Shown one piece after another: positions 55,202-64,000 of a stretch of DNA of 64,000 nt. The DNA lies in NCBI GenBank assembly GCA_050251615.1, contig JBFWMM010000009.1, forward strand, positions 1-64,000, in the 5' to 3' direction. The notes beneath the pieces are model-generated. The model was not told the DNA's origin. It searched no databases and saw nothing but the letters and a program-made list of their open reading frames with translations. The first letter of the stretch is position 1. The number at the start of each line of letters is the position of its first letter. The DNA comes from Sedimentisphaera sp050251615 (GTDB lineage: Bacteria; Planctomycetota; Phycisphaerae; Sedimentisphaerales; Sedimentisphaeraceae). The position numbers and the translations under genes were made by a program.

Positions 55202-56275
55202 CTATGCGCCGAAGTACATTATCTTTTTCGCCGGCAGGCTCACAAACACTTCCAGCCCGTTTCTGACATCCGTTACATCGCGTGAGATGGAAAAGCTCTT
55301 CCACACCGTGCCGCCGGCGAGCGAGAGCCCGATCTGCGTAACCTCGCCGAGATAGACTACAGAATCCACTTTCGCCTTAATGTATTGCCCGGCCGGAGCG
55401 GTCGTTGAGATCTTCAGATTTTCCGGCCTTACGCCGCAAACAATCTTCCCCTCCTGCAAGCTTGACGCGAAAAAGGATTCGAGCTCGCCGAGCGCCGCCT
55501 CGATTATCGTCTTATCGCCGTCCTTGCGGATAATCTCGCCCGCGAAGAAGTTGCACTCGCCGATAAAGTCCGCGACGAATTTCGTCTGCGGGTTTTCGTA
55601 AATCTCCGGGGGAGAGCCGATCTGCTCGATAACGCCGCCGTTCATGATGGCGATGCGGTCTGCCATGGCGAGCGCTTCTTTCTGGTCGTGCGTAACGTAA
55701 ATGGCCGTCGTGTTGGTTTTCTTCACAATATCCCTCAGCTCGTTTCGCATAATGAGGCGCAGCTTCGCATCGAGGTTGCTCAGCGGCTCATCGAGCAGGA
55801 GACAGTCTGGGCGGGAGGCGATCGCCCTTGCCAGGGCCACTCTCTGCTGCTGGCCGCCTGAGAGCTGAACGGGCTTTCTCTGCGCGAGCTTCTCCATCTT
55901 CACGAGCTCCAGGCACTCTGTTGCATACGCTACGCGCTCTGCCTTGTCCACGCGCTTCATCTCAAGCCCGAACTCCACATTCTTCTGAACGGTCATATGC
56001 GGCCAGAGGGCGTAGTTCTGGAACACCATCGACGTGCTTCGTTTGCGTGCATCGAGCTCGGTAACGTCCTCGCCGTCAAAAAAGATCTGCCCGCGTGTCG
56101 GGGCGATCAGGCCGGTTATAATGCGCAGAAGGGTTGTTTTGCCACAGCCGCTTGGGCCGAGCAGAAAGAAGAACTCCCCGGGCTCAATATCGATGTTGAT
56201 GCCGCGAAGCACCTCGGTCTTTTTTCCGCCCTGAGAGTATGTCTTGCAAATATCCCGTATGGTAATCTTTTTCAT
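55202..56275 (-). CDS. ABC importer ATPase (FbpC/PotA type)
   Basis: 357 residues: Walker A GPSGCGKTT, Q-loop VFQNYALWPHMT, signature LSGGQQQRVALARAI, Walker B CLLLDEPLSNLDAKLR, switch His VTHDQ. The C-terminal TOBE/OB domain (CGVRPENLKIS) is regulatory. Start at 56275 (MKKITIRDI); the longer frame overlaps the permease gene. One base separates it from the permease stop. Confidence 0.93.
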   Translation of the reverse strand: MKKITIRDICKTYSQGGKKTEVLRGINIDIEPGEFFFLLGPSGCGKTTLLRIITGLIAPTRGQIFFDGEDVTELDARKRSTSMVFQNYALWPHMTVQKNVEFGLEMKRVDKAERVAYATECLELVKMEKLAQRKPVQLSGGQQQRVALARAIASRPDCLLLDEPLSNLDAKLRLIMRNELRDIVKKTNTTAIYVTHDQKEALAMADRIAIMNGGVIEQIGSPPEIYENPQTKFVADFIGECNFFAGEIIRKDGDKTIIEAALGELESFFASSLQEGKIVCGVRPENLKISTTAPAGQYIKAKVDSVVYLGEVTQIGLSLAGGTVWKSFSISRDVTDVRNGLEVFVSLPAKKIMYFGA

Positions 56276-56276
56276 A

Positions 56277-57992
56277 TCAGACCTTAAAAATAGCGCCAAG
56301 CCGTTTGCCCATGGCGAGAGATGCACCGAAGAGGCCGCCGCCGAGAAGCAGCATACCCACAAGCCCGAGCGCCGATGCTATATTAATCGAATCGGGGTTT
56401 GCGTCAATCGCGGCGTACATCTGTTTGGTTATCGGGTAGTGCTGTTGCTGTTGCGCGAGGACGAGTGAATCGCTCACCTCCAGCATCGCAAATGAAAACG
56501 TGAGAATGCCCGCTCCGATTACGTTGGAAACGATAAGGGGCAGGGTAATTCTTTTGAACGAAGTGAACTTGTTTGCGCCGAGATTTTGCGCGGCGTGTTC
56601 GAGCGTCTCGGGGATCTGCTCAAGTCCAGAGCATATCCCGCGCACGACAAACGGCACACGCCTGACGGAGTATGCGATGATGATAATCCAGAACGGATTG
56701 TACATCGGGCCTATCTTGGCCAGCGCGGTTCCGGGGGCCGTGAGCGTGATAAAGCCTGCGGCGAGTATCAGCCCGGGTACGGCCAGTGGCAGCATAAGGA
56801 TGCCGTCGAGCAGGTGGCTGCCGGAAATCTTCTTGCGGATTATGAGCCATGCGGCGGTTATGCCGATGACAAGGTCAATAGTGGTGGAGACGGAGGCGTA
56901 TTTGAGGCTGTTTATTATGCAGTTGCGCGTCTGCGGGCGCATTACCACGTCACGAAGATGCTCAAGCGTGTAGGATTCCGGCAGGACTGTGTTCATCCAT
57001 CTGTCAGAGAGGGCGGTGAGAATCACGCCGATATGAGGCAGAAGCGACATCACCATCACAATCCCGATGAACAACCATGCCAGGCCCGTGCCGAGGGGGC
57101 CATACTTCTTTTCCTCGCTGCTGTTGCCCGCCTTGGTGCTGTCAACAGCGACAGGCTTGCCCAGCACGAACTTGCCCACGATATACAACAGAATCGTGAT
57201 GATGAGAATGATAAAGACGAAGCCGTACGCGCTGCCGTCAATGTTGGACTGCTTGAGCTCATTGAATATCTTGACCGCCGCAAGCTCGTTGTAATCGAAG
57301 ATGAGCGGCGTGCCGATGTCGGTAAAGGCCCATATAAACACAATCGAGCTGCCCGCGAAGATGCCCGGCCTGATAAGCGGCAGGGTGATGCGGGTAAACG
57401 TGCGCAGCTTGCCGGCGCCGAAGCTCCTGGAGGCCTCGTAGTACATCGGGTCAAGATTGGCCATGCTTGATGATATGTTCAGTACCATTATCGGATACAA
57501 ATGCAGCACTTGCAGTATCATTACGGCTATAAAGCCCGTCCCGAGCCAGTCATAGGCCTGTGAGAAGTCTATGAGTCCTGAGTTTATGAGGATCTGGTTG
57601 AGCGTGCCGTGCTGAGCGAAGAAGCGCTTTACGCTCAGCGCCCCCACAAACGGCGGCAGTATCAGCGGAAGCAGTATCAGCATATTCACGCTCGCCTTGC
57701 CGGCGAATTTGCGGCCCGTGAGCAGTATCGCTATCGGCAGAGACAGAATCAGCGTGAGGATAGTTGTCGTAAAGGCGAGGTTCAGCGAGTTTACCAGCTT
57801 TCGCATAAGCAGCTGATCTGTGAGGATTGTTTTGATCCAGTACGGGCTCCAGGCTCCATTGAGCATAAACCCCTCGCGTACCGCAAGCCAGAGCGGGTAA
57901 AGGAAAAACGCCGTGAAGAAAATCACTATCACGGCGTAGAGGGCGCTCGGGATGTAGCCTTTGCCTGCGAGTTTGAGCTTCGGCTGCCTCAA
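56277..57992 (-). CDS. ABC importer permease, two-domain FbpB type
   Basis: 571 residues with about twelve spans and two BPD_transp_1 halves, each with an EAA-type loop (EASRSFGAGKLRTFTRITLPLI and EHAAQNLGANKFTSFKRITL; the first is given as a region). One chain therefore supplies both halves of the channel, as in ferric iron and related importers. Its start overlaps the stop of the binding-protein gene by four bases. Confidence 0.92.
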   Translation of the reverse strand: MRQPKLKLAGKGYIPSALYAVIVIFFTAFFLYPLWLAVREGFMLNGAWSPYWIKTILTDQLLMRKLVNSLNLAFTTTILTLILSLPIAILLTGRKFAGKASVNMLILLPLILPPFVGALSVKRFFAQHGTLNQILINSGLIDFSQAYDWLGTGFIAVMILQVLHLYPIMVLNISSSMANLDPMYYEASRSFGAGKLRTFTRITLPLIRPGIFAGSSIVFIWAFTDIGTPLIFDYNELAAVKIFNELKQSNIDGSAYGFVFIILIITILLYIVGKFVLGKPVAVDSTKAGNSSEEKKYGPLGTGLAWLFIGIVMVMSLLPHIGVILTALSDRWMNTVLPESYTLEHLRDVVMRPQTRNCIINSLKYASVSTTIDLVIGITAAWLIIRKKISGSHLLDGILMLPLAVPGLILAAGFITLTAPGTALAKIGPMYNPFWIIIIAYSVRRVPFVVRGICSGLEQIPETLEHAAQNLGANKFTSFKRITLPLIVSNVIGAGILTFSFAMLEVSDSLVLAQQQQHYPITKQMYAAIDANPDSINIASALGLVGMLLLGGGLFGASLAMGKRLGAIFKV

Positions 57993-59326
57993 AGTTGCTT
58001 GCCTTTTTCAATAACACTTTTGTATTTGTCGCGGAAGAACTGCGACCACCCGCTTGTAATCTTCTGGCGGGCGGCGTCATCGGTTACGAGCTCGTGGAGT
58101 TTATATATATCCTCTATGCTCTGTATGTTTTCGGGAAGTGCGTAGAATTCCTCGTCGAGCGCGCCGCCTGCCGCATCGACAAACCCCTTCGCCTCGCGGA
58201 GAAGCGCCGGATTTTCCACCGCGCTCGTCTTGACCAGAAGCACGATAACATCGTATCTCTTTTTGCGTAGCTCCGCATCGACCTCAATCGGGTCGGAACT
58301 GTACGGTTTGGCAATCCACGCCGGCATATCATCGCCGTAGGCGTCGTAGAAGTCTTTGCGCACCGGCGGCCTGTTCAGGCAGTACTTCTCGGGGCCGTCC
58401 GGATGGCCGACCGGCAGAGCCCAGAGCCTCTGGCCTTCGATGCTCAGCACAAAATCCATAAACCGCTTTGCGGTCTCTTTGTTCGGCGGGTTTTTGAGTA
58501 TGCTTATGGGGTCGGGGGTAAAGCCGGTGCCGCCTTTCGGGCTCACATACCCAAGCTTCTCCGGCTCCTTGGCCACATACATCGCGCCGTAGTAATCTAT
58601 GCAAGCCGCTACTGCCGCTTCGCCGATAACGGGGGCGTTTGCCGCCGCTCCGCTGCTGCTTGTGTATTTCTTGGCGTTTGCGAGGATGGCGAAGAGCTTT
58701 TTCCAGCTCTTATGCCAGTCGTTTTCGCTCTGCAAAACCATCTCATACGCCGCCGCTATACTGGATGACTGAGACGGGTCTGCGAGGATCAAGTTGCCGC
58801 GCATATCGCTTGTGCCAAGGTCTTCCCAGACCTTCGGCTCGGCAAGCCCCAGCTCGCGGAGTATCATCTTGTTGTAAACGAATCCGAAGCTGCTCAGGAC
58901 AGTGCCGTACCAGCAGCCGTTTTCGTCGTACATCCGCATGCCGCTGAAGACAGGGTCAACATTGGCAAGGAAGTCTGCGGGCGGGTTGTACTTCTCAAGC
59001 AGGCCCTCCGCCGAGAGGTACTGATGAGGTGCATCGCCCGAGCCGAAGAGAATATCCACTTCGCAGGTATCGCTCATTTTGTATATGTTGCGGAGGTAGT
59101 TGAGGATGCTGCTCCCGCCGCCGCCTATGTCGCGCCAGTCCACCTGAACATCAGCATCGAAGCTTTCCTTGTACCACGCCTTGAACCCGCGTTCAATTTC
59201 CATCTTGATGTTTTCGTTGTGCGGGCTGATAATGACAACCTTGTCTGTCTTTTCAGCGGGGCCGCTCTTGCCGCAGCCTGAGATGAATGCAAGTGAGGCG
59301 AGTATGACTATGAGCAGTTTCTTCAT
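57989..59326 (-). CDS. ABC importer substrate-binding lipoprotein (ferric-iron type)
   Basis: 445 residues. Lipoprotein signal MKKLLIVILASLAFISGC. Type II binding-protein pattern of the FbpA/AfuA group: VVIISPHNENIKMEIERGF, DILFGSGDAPHQYL, SSFGFVYNKMILRELGL, ILADPSQSSSIAAAYEM, NKETAKRFMDFVLS. Ferric iron is the most likely ligand by family, but phosphonate- and sugar-phosphate-binding relatives look alike. With mntP in the operon, a metal is favoured. Its ATG shares a base with the stop codon of a small upstream ORF. Confidence 0.88.
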   Translation of the reverse strand: MKKLLIVILASLAFISGCGKSGPAEKTDKVVIISPHNENIKMEIERGFKAWYKESFDADVQVDWRDIGGGGSSILNYLRNIYKMSDTCEVDILFGSGDAPHQYLSAEGLLEKYNPPADFLANVDPVFSGMRMYDENGCWYGTVLSSFGFVYNKMILRELGLAEPKVWEDLGTSDMRGNLILADPSQSSSIAAAYEMVLQSENDWHKSWKKLFAILANAKKYTSSSGAAANAPVIGEAAVAACIDYYGAMYVAKEPEKLGYVSPKGGTGFTPDPISILKNPPNKETAKRFMDFVLSIEGQRLWALPVGHPDGPEKYCLNRPPVRKDFYDAYGDDMPAWIAKPYSSDPIEVDAELRKKRYDVIVLLVKTSAVENPALLREAKGFVDAAGGALDEEFYALPENIQSIEDIYKLHELVTDDAARQKITSGWSQFFRDKYKSVIEKGKQL

Positions 59327-59427
59327 TATTCCTTACCCTTTCCCGCGAATCCGATTTTTGCCACTACGGAGAAATGGTCGCTGGCCGCGATAAGCACCGC
59401 CAGACTGATTTGTTTCAGTTTGCTCAT
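59326..59427 (-). CDS. 33-residue small protein leading the ABC importer operon
   Basis: MSKLKQISLAVLIAA followed by SDHFSVVAKIGFAGKGKE. GGAG lies eight bases before the ATG. The stop codon overlaps the next start as TAATG, a typical translational coupling. One short hydrophobic stretch could be a membrane anchor. I do not recognise a family. It could be a real small subunit or a leader peptide that sets translation of the binding protein. Confidence 0.55.
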   Translation of the reverse strand: MSKLKQISLAVLIAASDHFSVVAKIGFAGKGKE

Positions 59428-59665
59428 GTGGTTTCTCCCATATTACTTACAGGGTTAAAAACTGCGTTACCAGGCAGGCTATGATACAGATTGCCGAAAA
59501 ATTATAAAGCCGATTGTTGTAACGCTACGTATTATCGCGGCTCTAAACAGGCTCTTTATTATATCACAAAAAGAAAAAAAGATTGAAAAGCCTCGCGTTT
59601 CTCATAAAATCAAGCTATTGGTTAGAGTCTCACGATTTATGACAAGCTATCTTCAGGAATTATTG

Positions 59666-60913
59666 ATGAAAATCGAAAAATACTCATTCGGTGTCGGCGA
59701 CAGGTTCGCAAGGCAGGGTAAGGCTCAGCTTGCGGCTATGATTGAAGCTGCAAAGCTCGGCACGGAGGTGGTTCCGGTTTGGAACAAGTCTTTCCGCGAG
59801 CACAGCATCGTGCATACCGAGCCCGCTTCGACAAGGCGCGAGGCCGATGAGGCAGTTTCAGCGCTCGGCTGGCATAAAGGCTACTACGCCGATGCCGACC
59901 ATATAAATATGAGTAACGTTGCCGGCTTTACCGCGCACTGCGATTTCTTCACGCTGGACGTTGCCGACTATATCGGTGAGAGCGCCGCGCAGGCAGACAT
60001 TGATGCGTTCGTGGCTAAATACAGCTCATTTGCCGGCGAGCTTGTGATTGACGGCATAGAAGAACCGCTCATTATAACCAGGCAACAGATTCGAGATATT
60101 GCCTCAAAGACGCTTCTGGCCGTTCAGAAGGCAGGCGAGATCTACCGCTTCATTGAGGGGGAGAAGGGTGCAGGTAATTTCGTTACGGAGGTGAGTATGG
60201 ATGAGACCGAGCTTGCCCAGCAACCCGTTGAGATTCTGTTTATCCTTGCGGCTATCTCCGATGAGGGCATTTGCGCCCAGACAATCGCGCCGAAATTCAC
60301 AGGCCGCTTCAATAAAGGCGTGGACTATGTGGGCGATGTGAGTGTGTTTGATAAGGAATTCAACGACGACCTCGCCGTTATCAGATATGCGGTGGGGCGG
60401 TTCGGCCTGCCGGAAAACCTCAAGCTCAGTGTACACTCAGGCAGCGATAAGTTTTCGATTTATCCGGTAATATCAGCCGCCATCAAGCGATTCGATGCCG
60501 GATTGCACATTAAAACCGCCGGTACAACCTGGCTCGAAGAGATTATCGGGCTTGCCGCCGCGGGCGGAGAGGGCCTCGAAATCGCAAAGATGGTTTATTG
60601 CCGTGCGCTTGAGCGCTTTGATGAGCTTTGCGGCCCGTATGCTGCCGTTATAGATATAGACAAATCCAAACTGCCCTCCGCGGAAGCCGTGAACGAGTGG
60701 ACGAGTGATGAATTCAAATATACGCTCACGCACAACCCGAGCTGCCCGAAATACAATCTGCACGCCCGCCAGCTCATTCATGTGGGGTATAAGGTGGCGG
60801 CGGAGCTTGGCGCAGAGTACCTTGAGGCTGTGGAGAAGTACGAAGGCCTCATCGCGCAGCACGTAACATACAACATCCTCGAAAGACACATAAAGCCGCT
60901 TTTTCTGTCGTAA
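59666..60913 (+). CDS. uxaE: Tagaturonate epimerase-like protein (UxaE family)
   Basis: 415 residues of the family that epimerises tagaturonate and fructuronate in galacturonate catabolism. Diagnostic N-terminus KYSFGVGDRFARQGKAQL and VPVWNKSFREH; then DADHINMSNV, a likely metal site, and HPxxxx-type C-terminal NPSCPKYNLHARQL. AGGA eight bases before 59666 decides the start. It stands alone on the + strand; other uronate genes are outside the window. It fits a pectin- and polysaccharide-degrading lifestyle. Confidence 0.75.
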   Translation: MKIEKYSFGVGDRFARQGKAQLAAMIEAAKLGTEVVPVWNKSFREHSIVHTEPASTRREADEAVSALGWHKGYYADADHINMSNVAGFTAHCDFFTLDVADYIGESAAQADIDAFVAKYSSFAGELVIDGIEEPLIITRQQIRDIASKTLLAVQKAGEIYRFIEGEKGAGNFVTEVSMDETELAQQPVEILFILAAISDEGICAQTIAPKFTGRFNKGVDYVGDVSVFDKEFNDDLAVIRYAVGRFGLPENLKLSVHSGSDKFSIYPVISAAIKRFDAGLHIKTAGTTWLEEIIGLAAAGGEGLEIAKMVYCRALERFDELCGPYAAVIDIDKSKLPSAEAVNEWTSDEFKYTLTHNPSCPKYNLHARQLIHVGYKVAAELGAEYLEAVEKYEGLIAQHVTYNILERHIKPLFLS

Positions 60914-60935
60914 CCCCGAGCAATCAGCGGGCAGA

Positions 60936-60954
60936 TTTGAATTCACCGGCATTG
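60936..60954 (-). repeat. 19-bp fragment of the 116-bp repeat
   Basis: Reverse complement CAATGCCGGTGAATTCAAA is identical to the 3' part of the array units (e.g. 51026-51044). Confidence 0.7.
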
Positions 60955-61008
60955 GTTGGCATTTACGTTACCGTTTTTTGGTGTATTTTTTGCGAAACTC
61001 CGCTTTTC

Positions 61009-62382
61009 TTACAGTTTCGTGCGGAGCGCGTCGATGCGCTTTGAGATGTCCTTGTACGAGAAATCTTCGTGGGCGAGCTTGCGGAACGTATCGAAGGCGG
61101 CCTGCAAGTTGCCCTCGTGTTCATATGCGAGGGCGAGGTGGTAGCGCACTTCCTTGAAGATGTCGCTGCTCTTGTCATTAGCCCCCTCAAGCATACTCTC
61201 AAAAATCTCGATGGCGTCAGTAAACCAGCTCTTGTGGAAGAAGCAGAGCCCGAGCATATACAAGGCGTTGTTTTTCAGAGCCGGGCGCCTCTGCGCCTTT
61301 TGCAACAGCGGGATGGCCTCATCGTACTGCTTGCGCTTTACATACCTCACAGCCAGCTCATAGGCATACTGCAACTCGGTGGGGTAATTCTCCACGCAGC
61401 CCTTGAAGTGATACAGCTCGACATCAGAGAGCTTTTTGCGAAGCTGATTGTAGCGCTCTCTTGACTCTTTCGGCGAGCCGCTTGTCCTGATTGCGCGTGC
61501 CTTGTCCTTGAGGTCTCTGATGATAATTTCGCCGAGAGCTTTCTGATAGGCGAATTCTTTTGTCTCGCGATACCAGCCGTCGAGCTGGCGGCATACCTTC
61601 TCGAAGAGTTGCTGGTCTCCGAGCCTCGCGGCTTTCTTTGCATACTCAAGCCGGAGCGCCTGCGAATCGGGGGTTTGTTTGAGCCTTTCTTCAAGCTCGC
61701 TCACTTCATTCGACTTGAAGCTTTCCGATTTGTGGGTGGCGTTGGCCTGCTGAACCTTTTCCTGTTCATCGCGGCCTTTGATAGCCTTTTGGAAGTTCTC
61801 GTCGGTATCGTACTGCCCCTGCTGGATAGTCAGGTTTGCGAGCAGTTCTTTAAGCTCATCTTCGAGGGCGAAGTTGCCCGGCTTCATCTCTTTTGCCAGT
61901 TTGCAGGCCATAGCGGCTTCCTGATACAACTTATAGGAAACGAAAATATCCTTGAGATGGATGAGCGTCGAAAACGGTTTTTTATCAAGCGGCTTGAGCT
62001 CGGCGAGTAGAATCTTGCTCAGCCAAATTGCCAGTTCATCAAGCTTGCACTTCACCGCTGCGTCAATAAACTTCTCCGCCAGCTCTGTGCTGAAGGGGTC
62101 TTTGGCGTAAAGTGATTCGGCATGTATGAGCTGATCTATCGGCTCTTTACCTCTGCCTGCGAGTTTGTCCTTGAGCGAGGGCTTCTTGCCGCCCATATCG
62201 TAGCGCAAGATTCCAAGCTTTCGCAGGGGGGCGTGCGCCTCCTCTATGGAATCCGGCCATATCCTTATCCCTTCGAGGTAAAGCTCGATTGCGTAGTCAT
62301 AATTGCCCACCGCGGCAACTTCCTCTGCCCGTTTGAAATACTTTCTCGCGTTTTCTATCTGCTGCTCGTTTACCTGAGACAT
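61009..62382 (-). CDS. Tetratricopeptide-repeat protein
   Basis: 457 residues with TPR helices at both ends: ENARKYFKRAEEVAAVGNYDYAIELY near the start (given as a region), and three repeats from about 340 (YAYELAVRYVKRKQYDEAI, LYMLGLCFFHKSWFTDAI, YHLALAYEHEGNLQAAF). The middle is a charged helical stretch. No signal peptide, so it is cytoplasmic. A scaffold role is likely, the partner unknown. The ATG at 62382 has GAGG five bases upstream. Confidence 0.85.
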   Translation of the reverse strand: MSQVNEQQIENARKYFKRAEEVAAVGNYDYAIELYLEGIRIWPDSIEEAHAPLRKLGILRYDMGGKKPSLKDKLAGRGKEPIDQLIHAESLYAKDPFSTELAEKFIDAAVKCKLDELAIWLSKILLAELKPLDKKPFSTLIHLKDIFVSYKLYQEAAMACKLAKEMKPGNFALEDELKELLANLTIQQGQYDTDENFQKAIKGRDEQEKVQQANATHKSESFKSNEVSELEERLKQTPDSQALRLEYAKKAARLGDQQLFEKVCRQLDGWYRETKEFAYQKALGEIIIRDLKDKARAIRTSGSPKESRERYNQLRKKLSDVELYHFKGCVENYPTELQYAYELAVRYVKRKQYDEAIPLLQKAQRRPALKNNALYMLGLCFFHKSWFTDAIEIFESMLEGANDKSSDIFKEVRYHLALAYEHEGNLQAAFDTFRKLAHEDFSYKDISKRIDALRTKL

Positions 62383-62480
62383 CAATTCCTCTTGCAGGTT
62401 GTGTAAGATTAAGGGCAGAGCCCGGTCAGTTTTGGTTTCACATTATAAGGATTTCAGTATAATGTTGTCAAACTTATTAT

Positions 62481-62519
62481 AAAGCCGGCAGTCATAATGT
62501 ACAGGACTGGGCTTTTTTT
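62481..62519 (+). terminator. Terminator-like hairpin in the glyA leader
   Basis: AAAGCC-G-GCAGTC pairs with GACTG-GGCTTT and is followed by TTTTT. It lies 37 bases before glyA and 17 bases after TATAAT (62458-62463), so a transcript starting there would meet it at once; attenuation of glyA is possible. Confidence 0.5.
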
Positions 62520-62555
62520 CAGTATAATTGATTACATTATAACCGGAGAACAGCA

Positions 62556-63815
62556 ATGCTGGAATGTTACGACCCGCAGATAAACGAACTTATCAAGCAG
62601 GAAGAAGCAAGGCAAGCCGCCTCTATCCGTCTGATACCGTCTGAGAATTATGTTTCTCAGAACGTTATGCAGGCGACCGGCAGCTGCCTGACAAACAAAT
62701 ACGCCGAGGGTTACCCCAATAAGCGTTACTACGAAGGGCAGCAGGTTACAGATCTGATCGAAACAATCGCGCAGGAGCGCGCAAAGGCAGTATTCGGCGC
62801 AGACCACGTCAACGTGCAACCGTATTCAGGCTCTATAGCCAATATGGCGGCATACATGGCGCTGGTCAAGCCCGGCGATACCATTATGGGACTTGCCCTG
62901 CCCGACGGCGGACACCTTACCCACGGCTGGAAAGTCAGCGCGACAGGACAGCTGTTCAATGCGGTTCAGTACAACGTTGACTACTCCACCGGCCTCTTTG
63001 ACTACGATAAAATCGCAGATCTCGCCAAGGAAACAAAGCCGAAACTGATCGTGGCAGGCGCTACGGCATACCCGCGTACAATCAACTTCAGAGCCTTCAG
63101 AGACATCGCTGACAGCGTTGGCGCATATCTGGTATGCGACATCGCACACATCGCCGGCCTCGTGGCAGGCGGCGTTCACGAGAGCCCCGTGCCCTTCGCC
63201 GACATCGTTACCACGACCACGCACAAATCACTTCGCGGCCCGCGCGGCGCGATGGTAATGTGCAGGGAAGAGCATGCCAAAGCGGTTGACAAGGCGGTAT
63301 TCCCCGGCCTTCAGGGCGGCCCGCACATGCACACAATCACCGGTATTGCGGTTGCGATGAAAGAAGCGAACACAAACTGCTTCAAGCGGTATGCAGCGCA
63401 GGTTGTGGCGAATGCCAAGGCGCTCGCGGAGGCGCTTACGGCTTACGACTTTGACCTTGTAACCGGCGGCACAGATAACCACCTCATCCTTATCGATATG
63501 CGCAGCAAAGGCATCGCCGGTAAGAAGATGGCCAAGGCGCTCGACAGAGCCGGCATCGTTACCAACTGCAACACGGTTCCCAACGACCCCGCTCCGCCGT
63601 TCAACCCCAGCGGTGTACGCATTGGCACGCCTTCAATCACAACCAGAGGCATGAAGCCCGAGGATATGCAGCAGCTGGCCGGTTTCTTCAGCTCGGTAGC
63701 GGAAAACATCGAAGATGCCGAGGCAATCGAGAAGGTCGGCAAGGAAGTAAGGCTGTTCTGCAGCAGATTTCCGTTGCCCAAATACTTCACGCTTCAAGAA
63801 CACGGAAAATATTAA
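62556..63815 (+). CDS. glyA: Serine hydroxymethyltransferase
   Basis: PLP enzyme converting serine and tetrahydrofolate to glycine and methylene-THF. 419 residues; IRLIPSENYVSQNV, NKYAEGYPNKRYYEG, HLTHGWKVS, the PLP lysine in TTTTHKSLRGPRG (near 224), and FNPSGVRIGTPSITTRGM. GGAG eight bases upstream. Complete. Confidence 0.97.
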   Translation: MLECYDPQINELIKQEEARQAASIRLIPSENYVSQNVMQATGSCLTNKYAEGYPNKRYYEGQQVTDLIETIAQERAKAVFGADHVNVQPYSGSIANMAAYMALVKPGDTIMGLALPDGGHLTHGWKVSATGQLFNAVQYNVDYSTGLFDYDKIADLAKETKPKLIVAGATAYPRTINFRAFRDIADSVGAYLVCDIAHIAGLVAGGVHESPVPFADIVTTTTHKSLRGPRGAMVMCREEHAKAVDKAVFPGLQGGPHMHTITGIAVAMKEANTNCFKRYAAQVVANAKALAEALTAYDFDLVTGGTDNHLILIDMRSKGIAGKKMAKALDRAGIVTNCNTVPNDPAPPFNPSGVRIGTPSITTRGMKPEDMQQLAGFFSSVAENIEDAEAIEKVGKEVRLFCSRFPLPKYFTLQEHGKY

Positions 63816-63871
63816 ATTACAATCTGCCCTGTGAAAAAACGGGGCAGTTTTTCTTTACACAGGACAATGAT

Positions 63872-64000
63872 ATGCTCAAAGAACTTTTTGAGAAACAGGC
63901 AGAGCTCAACAAACGAATCGGATTCGATGCGAAAGAAGCCAGAGAAAACTTCGACCCGCAGAAGTGCGGTGAGTGGCTCAACAACTACATCATGGCTATG
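63872..64000 (+). CDS. Start of a gene cut by the window edge, possibly an all-alpha NTP pyrophosphatase
   Basis: 43 codons: MLKELFEKQAELNKRIGFD, then CGEWLNNYIMAM. AGGA lies about eight bases before the ATG. The first helix and WLNNYIMAM look like the dimeric dUTPase/MazG-like all-alpha superfamily, but too little is visible to be sure. It lies 56 bases after glyA and may share its transcript. Confidence 0.55.
   Translation, partial: MLKELFEKQAELNKRIGFDAKEARENFDPQKCGEWLNNYIMAM

Noticed and set aside
59428..59665. tRNA or riboswitch before the epimerase gene
   Set aside because: I looked for cloverleaf arms, a GTTC-type T-loop and known aptamer cores and saw none.

Overview
The window looks like a bacterial chromosome segment from the Planctomycetota, class Phycisphaerae, close to Sedimentisphaerales. 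This is inferred, not computed. The pointers are a secreted LamG protein ending in a short dockerin-like repeat (DLDNDC...ISDFS), a set of polysaccharide-degrading enzymes, a sigma factor/anti-sigma pair behind a secreted protein, and an anaerobic core (pyruvate:ferredoxin oxidoreductase, a TM1266-type hydrogenase-linked regulator). There are two runs of 100 N. One (1336-1435) is an unresolved gap. The other (50198-50297) is flanked by exactly the same 127 bases on both sides, so it is almost certainly two contigs that were never merged.

Layout. 0-9 kb: end of a LamG protein, then a fructan locus on the + strand (GH32, GH172/DUF2961, a second divergent GH32, and a GntR-LacI type regulator). 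9-19 kb: TlpA-like thioredoxin, TM1266-like regulator, rlmN, nifJ, a secreted protein with ECF sigma and anti-sigma genes, and thiC behind a TPP riboswitch with its own terminator. 19-26.5 kb: a rearranged accessory island. It holds a polysaccharide deacetylase lipoprotein, a DUF3800 gene followed by a structured RNA, two adenine-methylase genes, a truncated BRO gene and a GIY-YIG/helicase fusion. Short duplicated pieces there record an old tandem duplication. 26.7-30.2 kb: araA and a sodium/solute symporter. 30.4-35.9 kb (- strand): accBC, then an iron block (outer-membrane barrel, feoA, feoB, small Cys-rich FeoB partner) with three TTAG-N6-CTAA palindromes of DtxR type.

36-41 kb: an operon joining a secretin to a MacA-like adaptor and MacB-like ATPase and permease, so the outer-membrane exit appears to be a secretin in place of TolC. 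41-46 kb: fusA, panD, lgt, rhomboid protease. 46-50 kb (- strand): two tandem amtB-glnK pairs, each amtB behind a sigma-54-like promoter. 50.5-51.2 kb: five copies of a 116-bp hairpin-rich repeat, with relatives at 41.0 and 60.9 kb. 51-59.5 kb (- strand): guaBA; then a ferric-type ABC importer in an operon with mntP, led by a 33-residue translationally coupled ORF. 59.6-64 kb: a uxaE-like tagaturonate epimerase, a TPR protein, glyA, and the start of a gene cut by the window edge.

The best candidates for something undescribed are the secretin-MacAB operon (36.2-40.8 kb), the methylase/GIY-YIG-helicase island with its DUF3800 RNA and chimeric ORF (20.2-26.5 kb), and the iron-box regulon that includes an unassigned outer-membrane barrel (32.4-35.9 kb).
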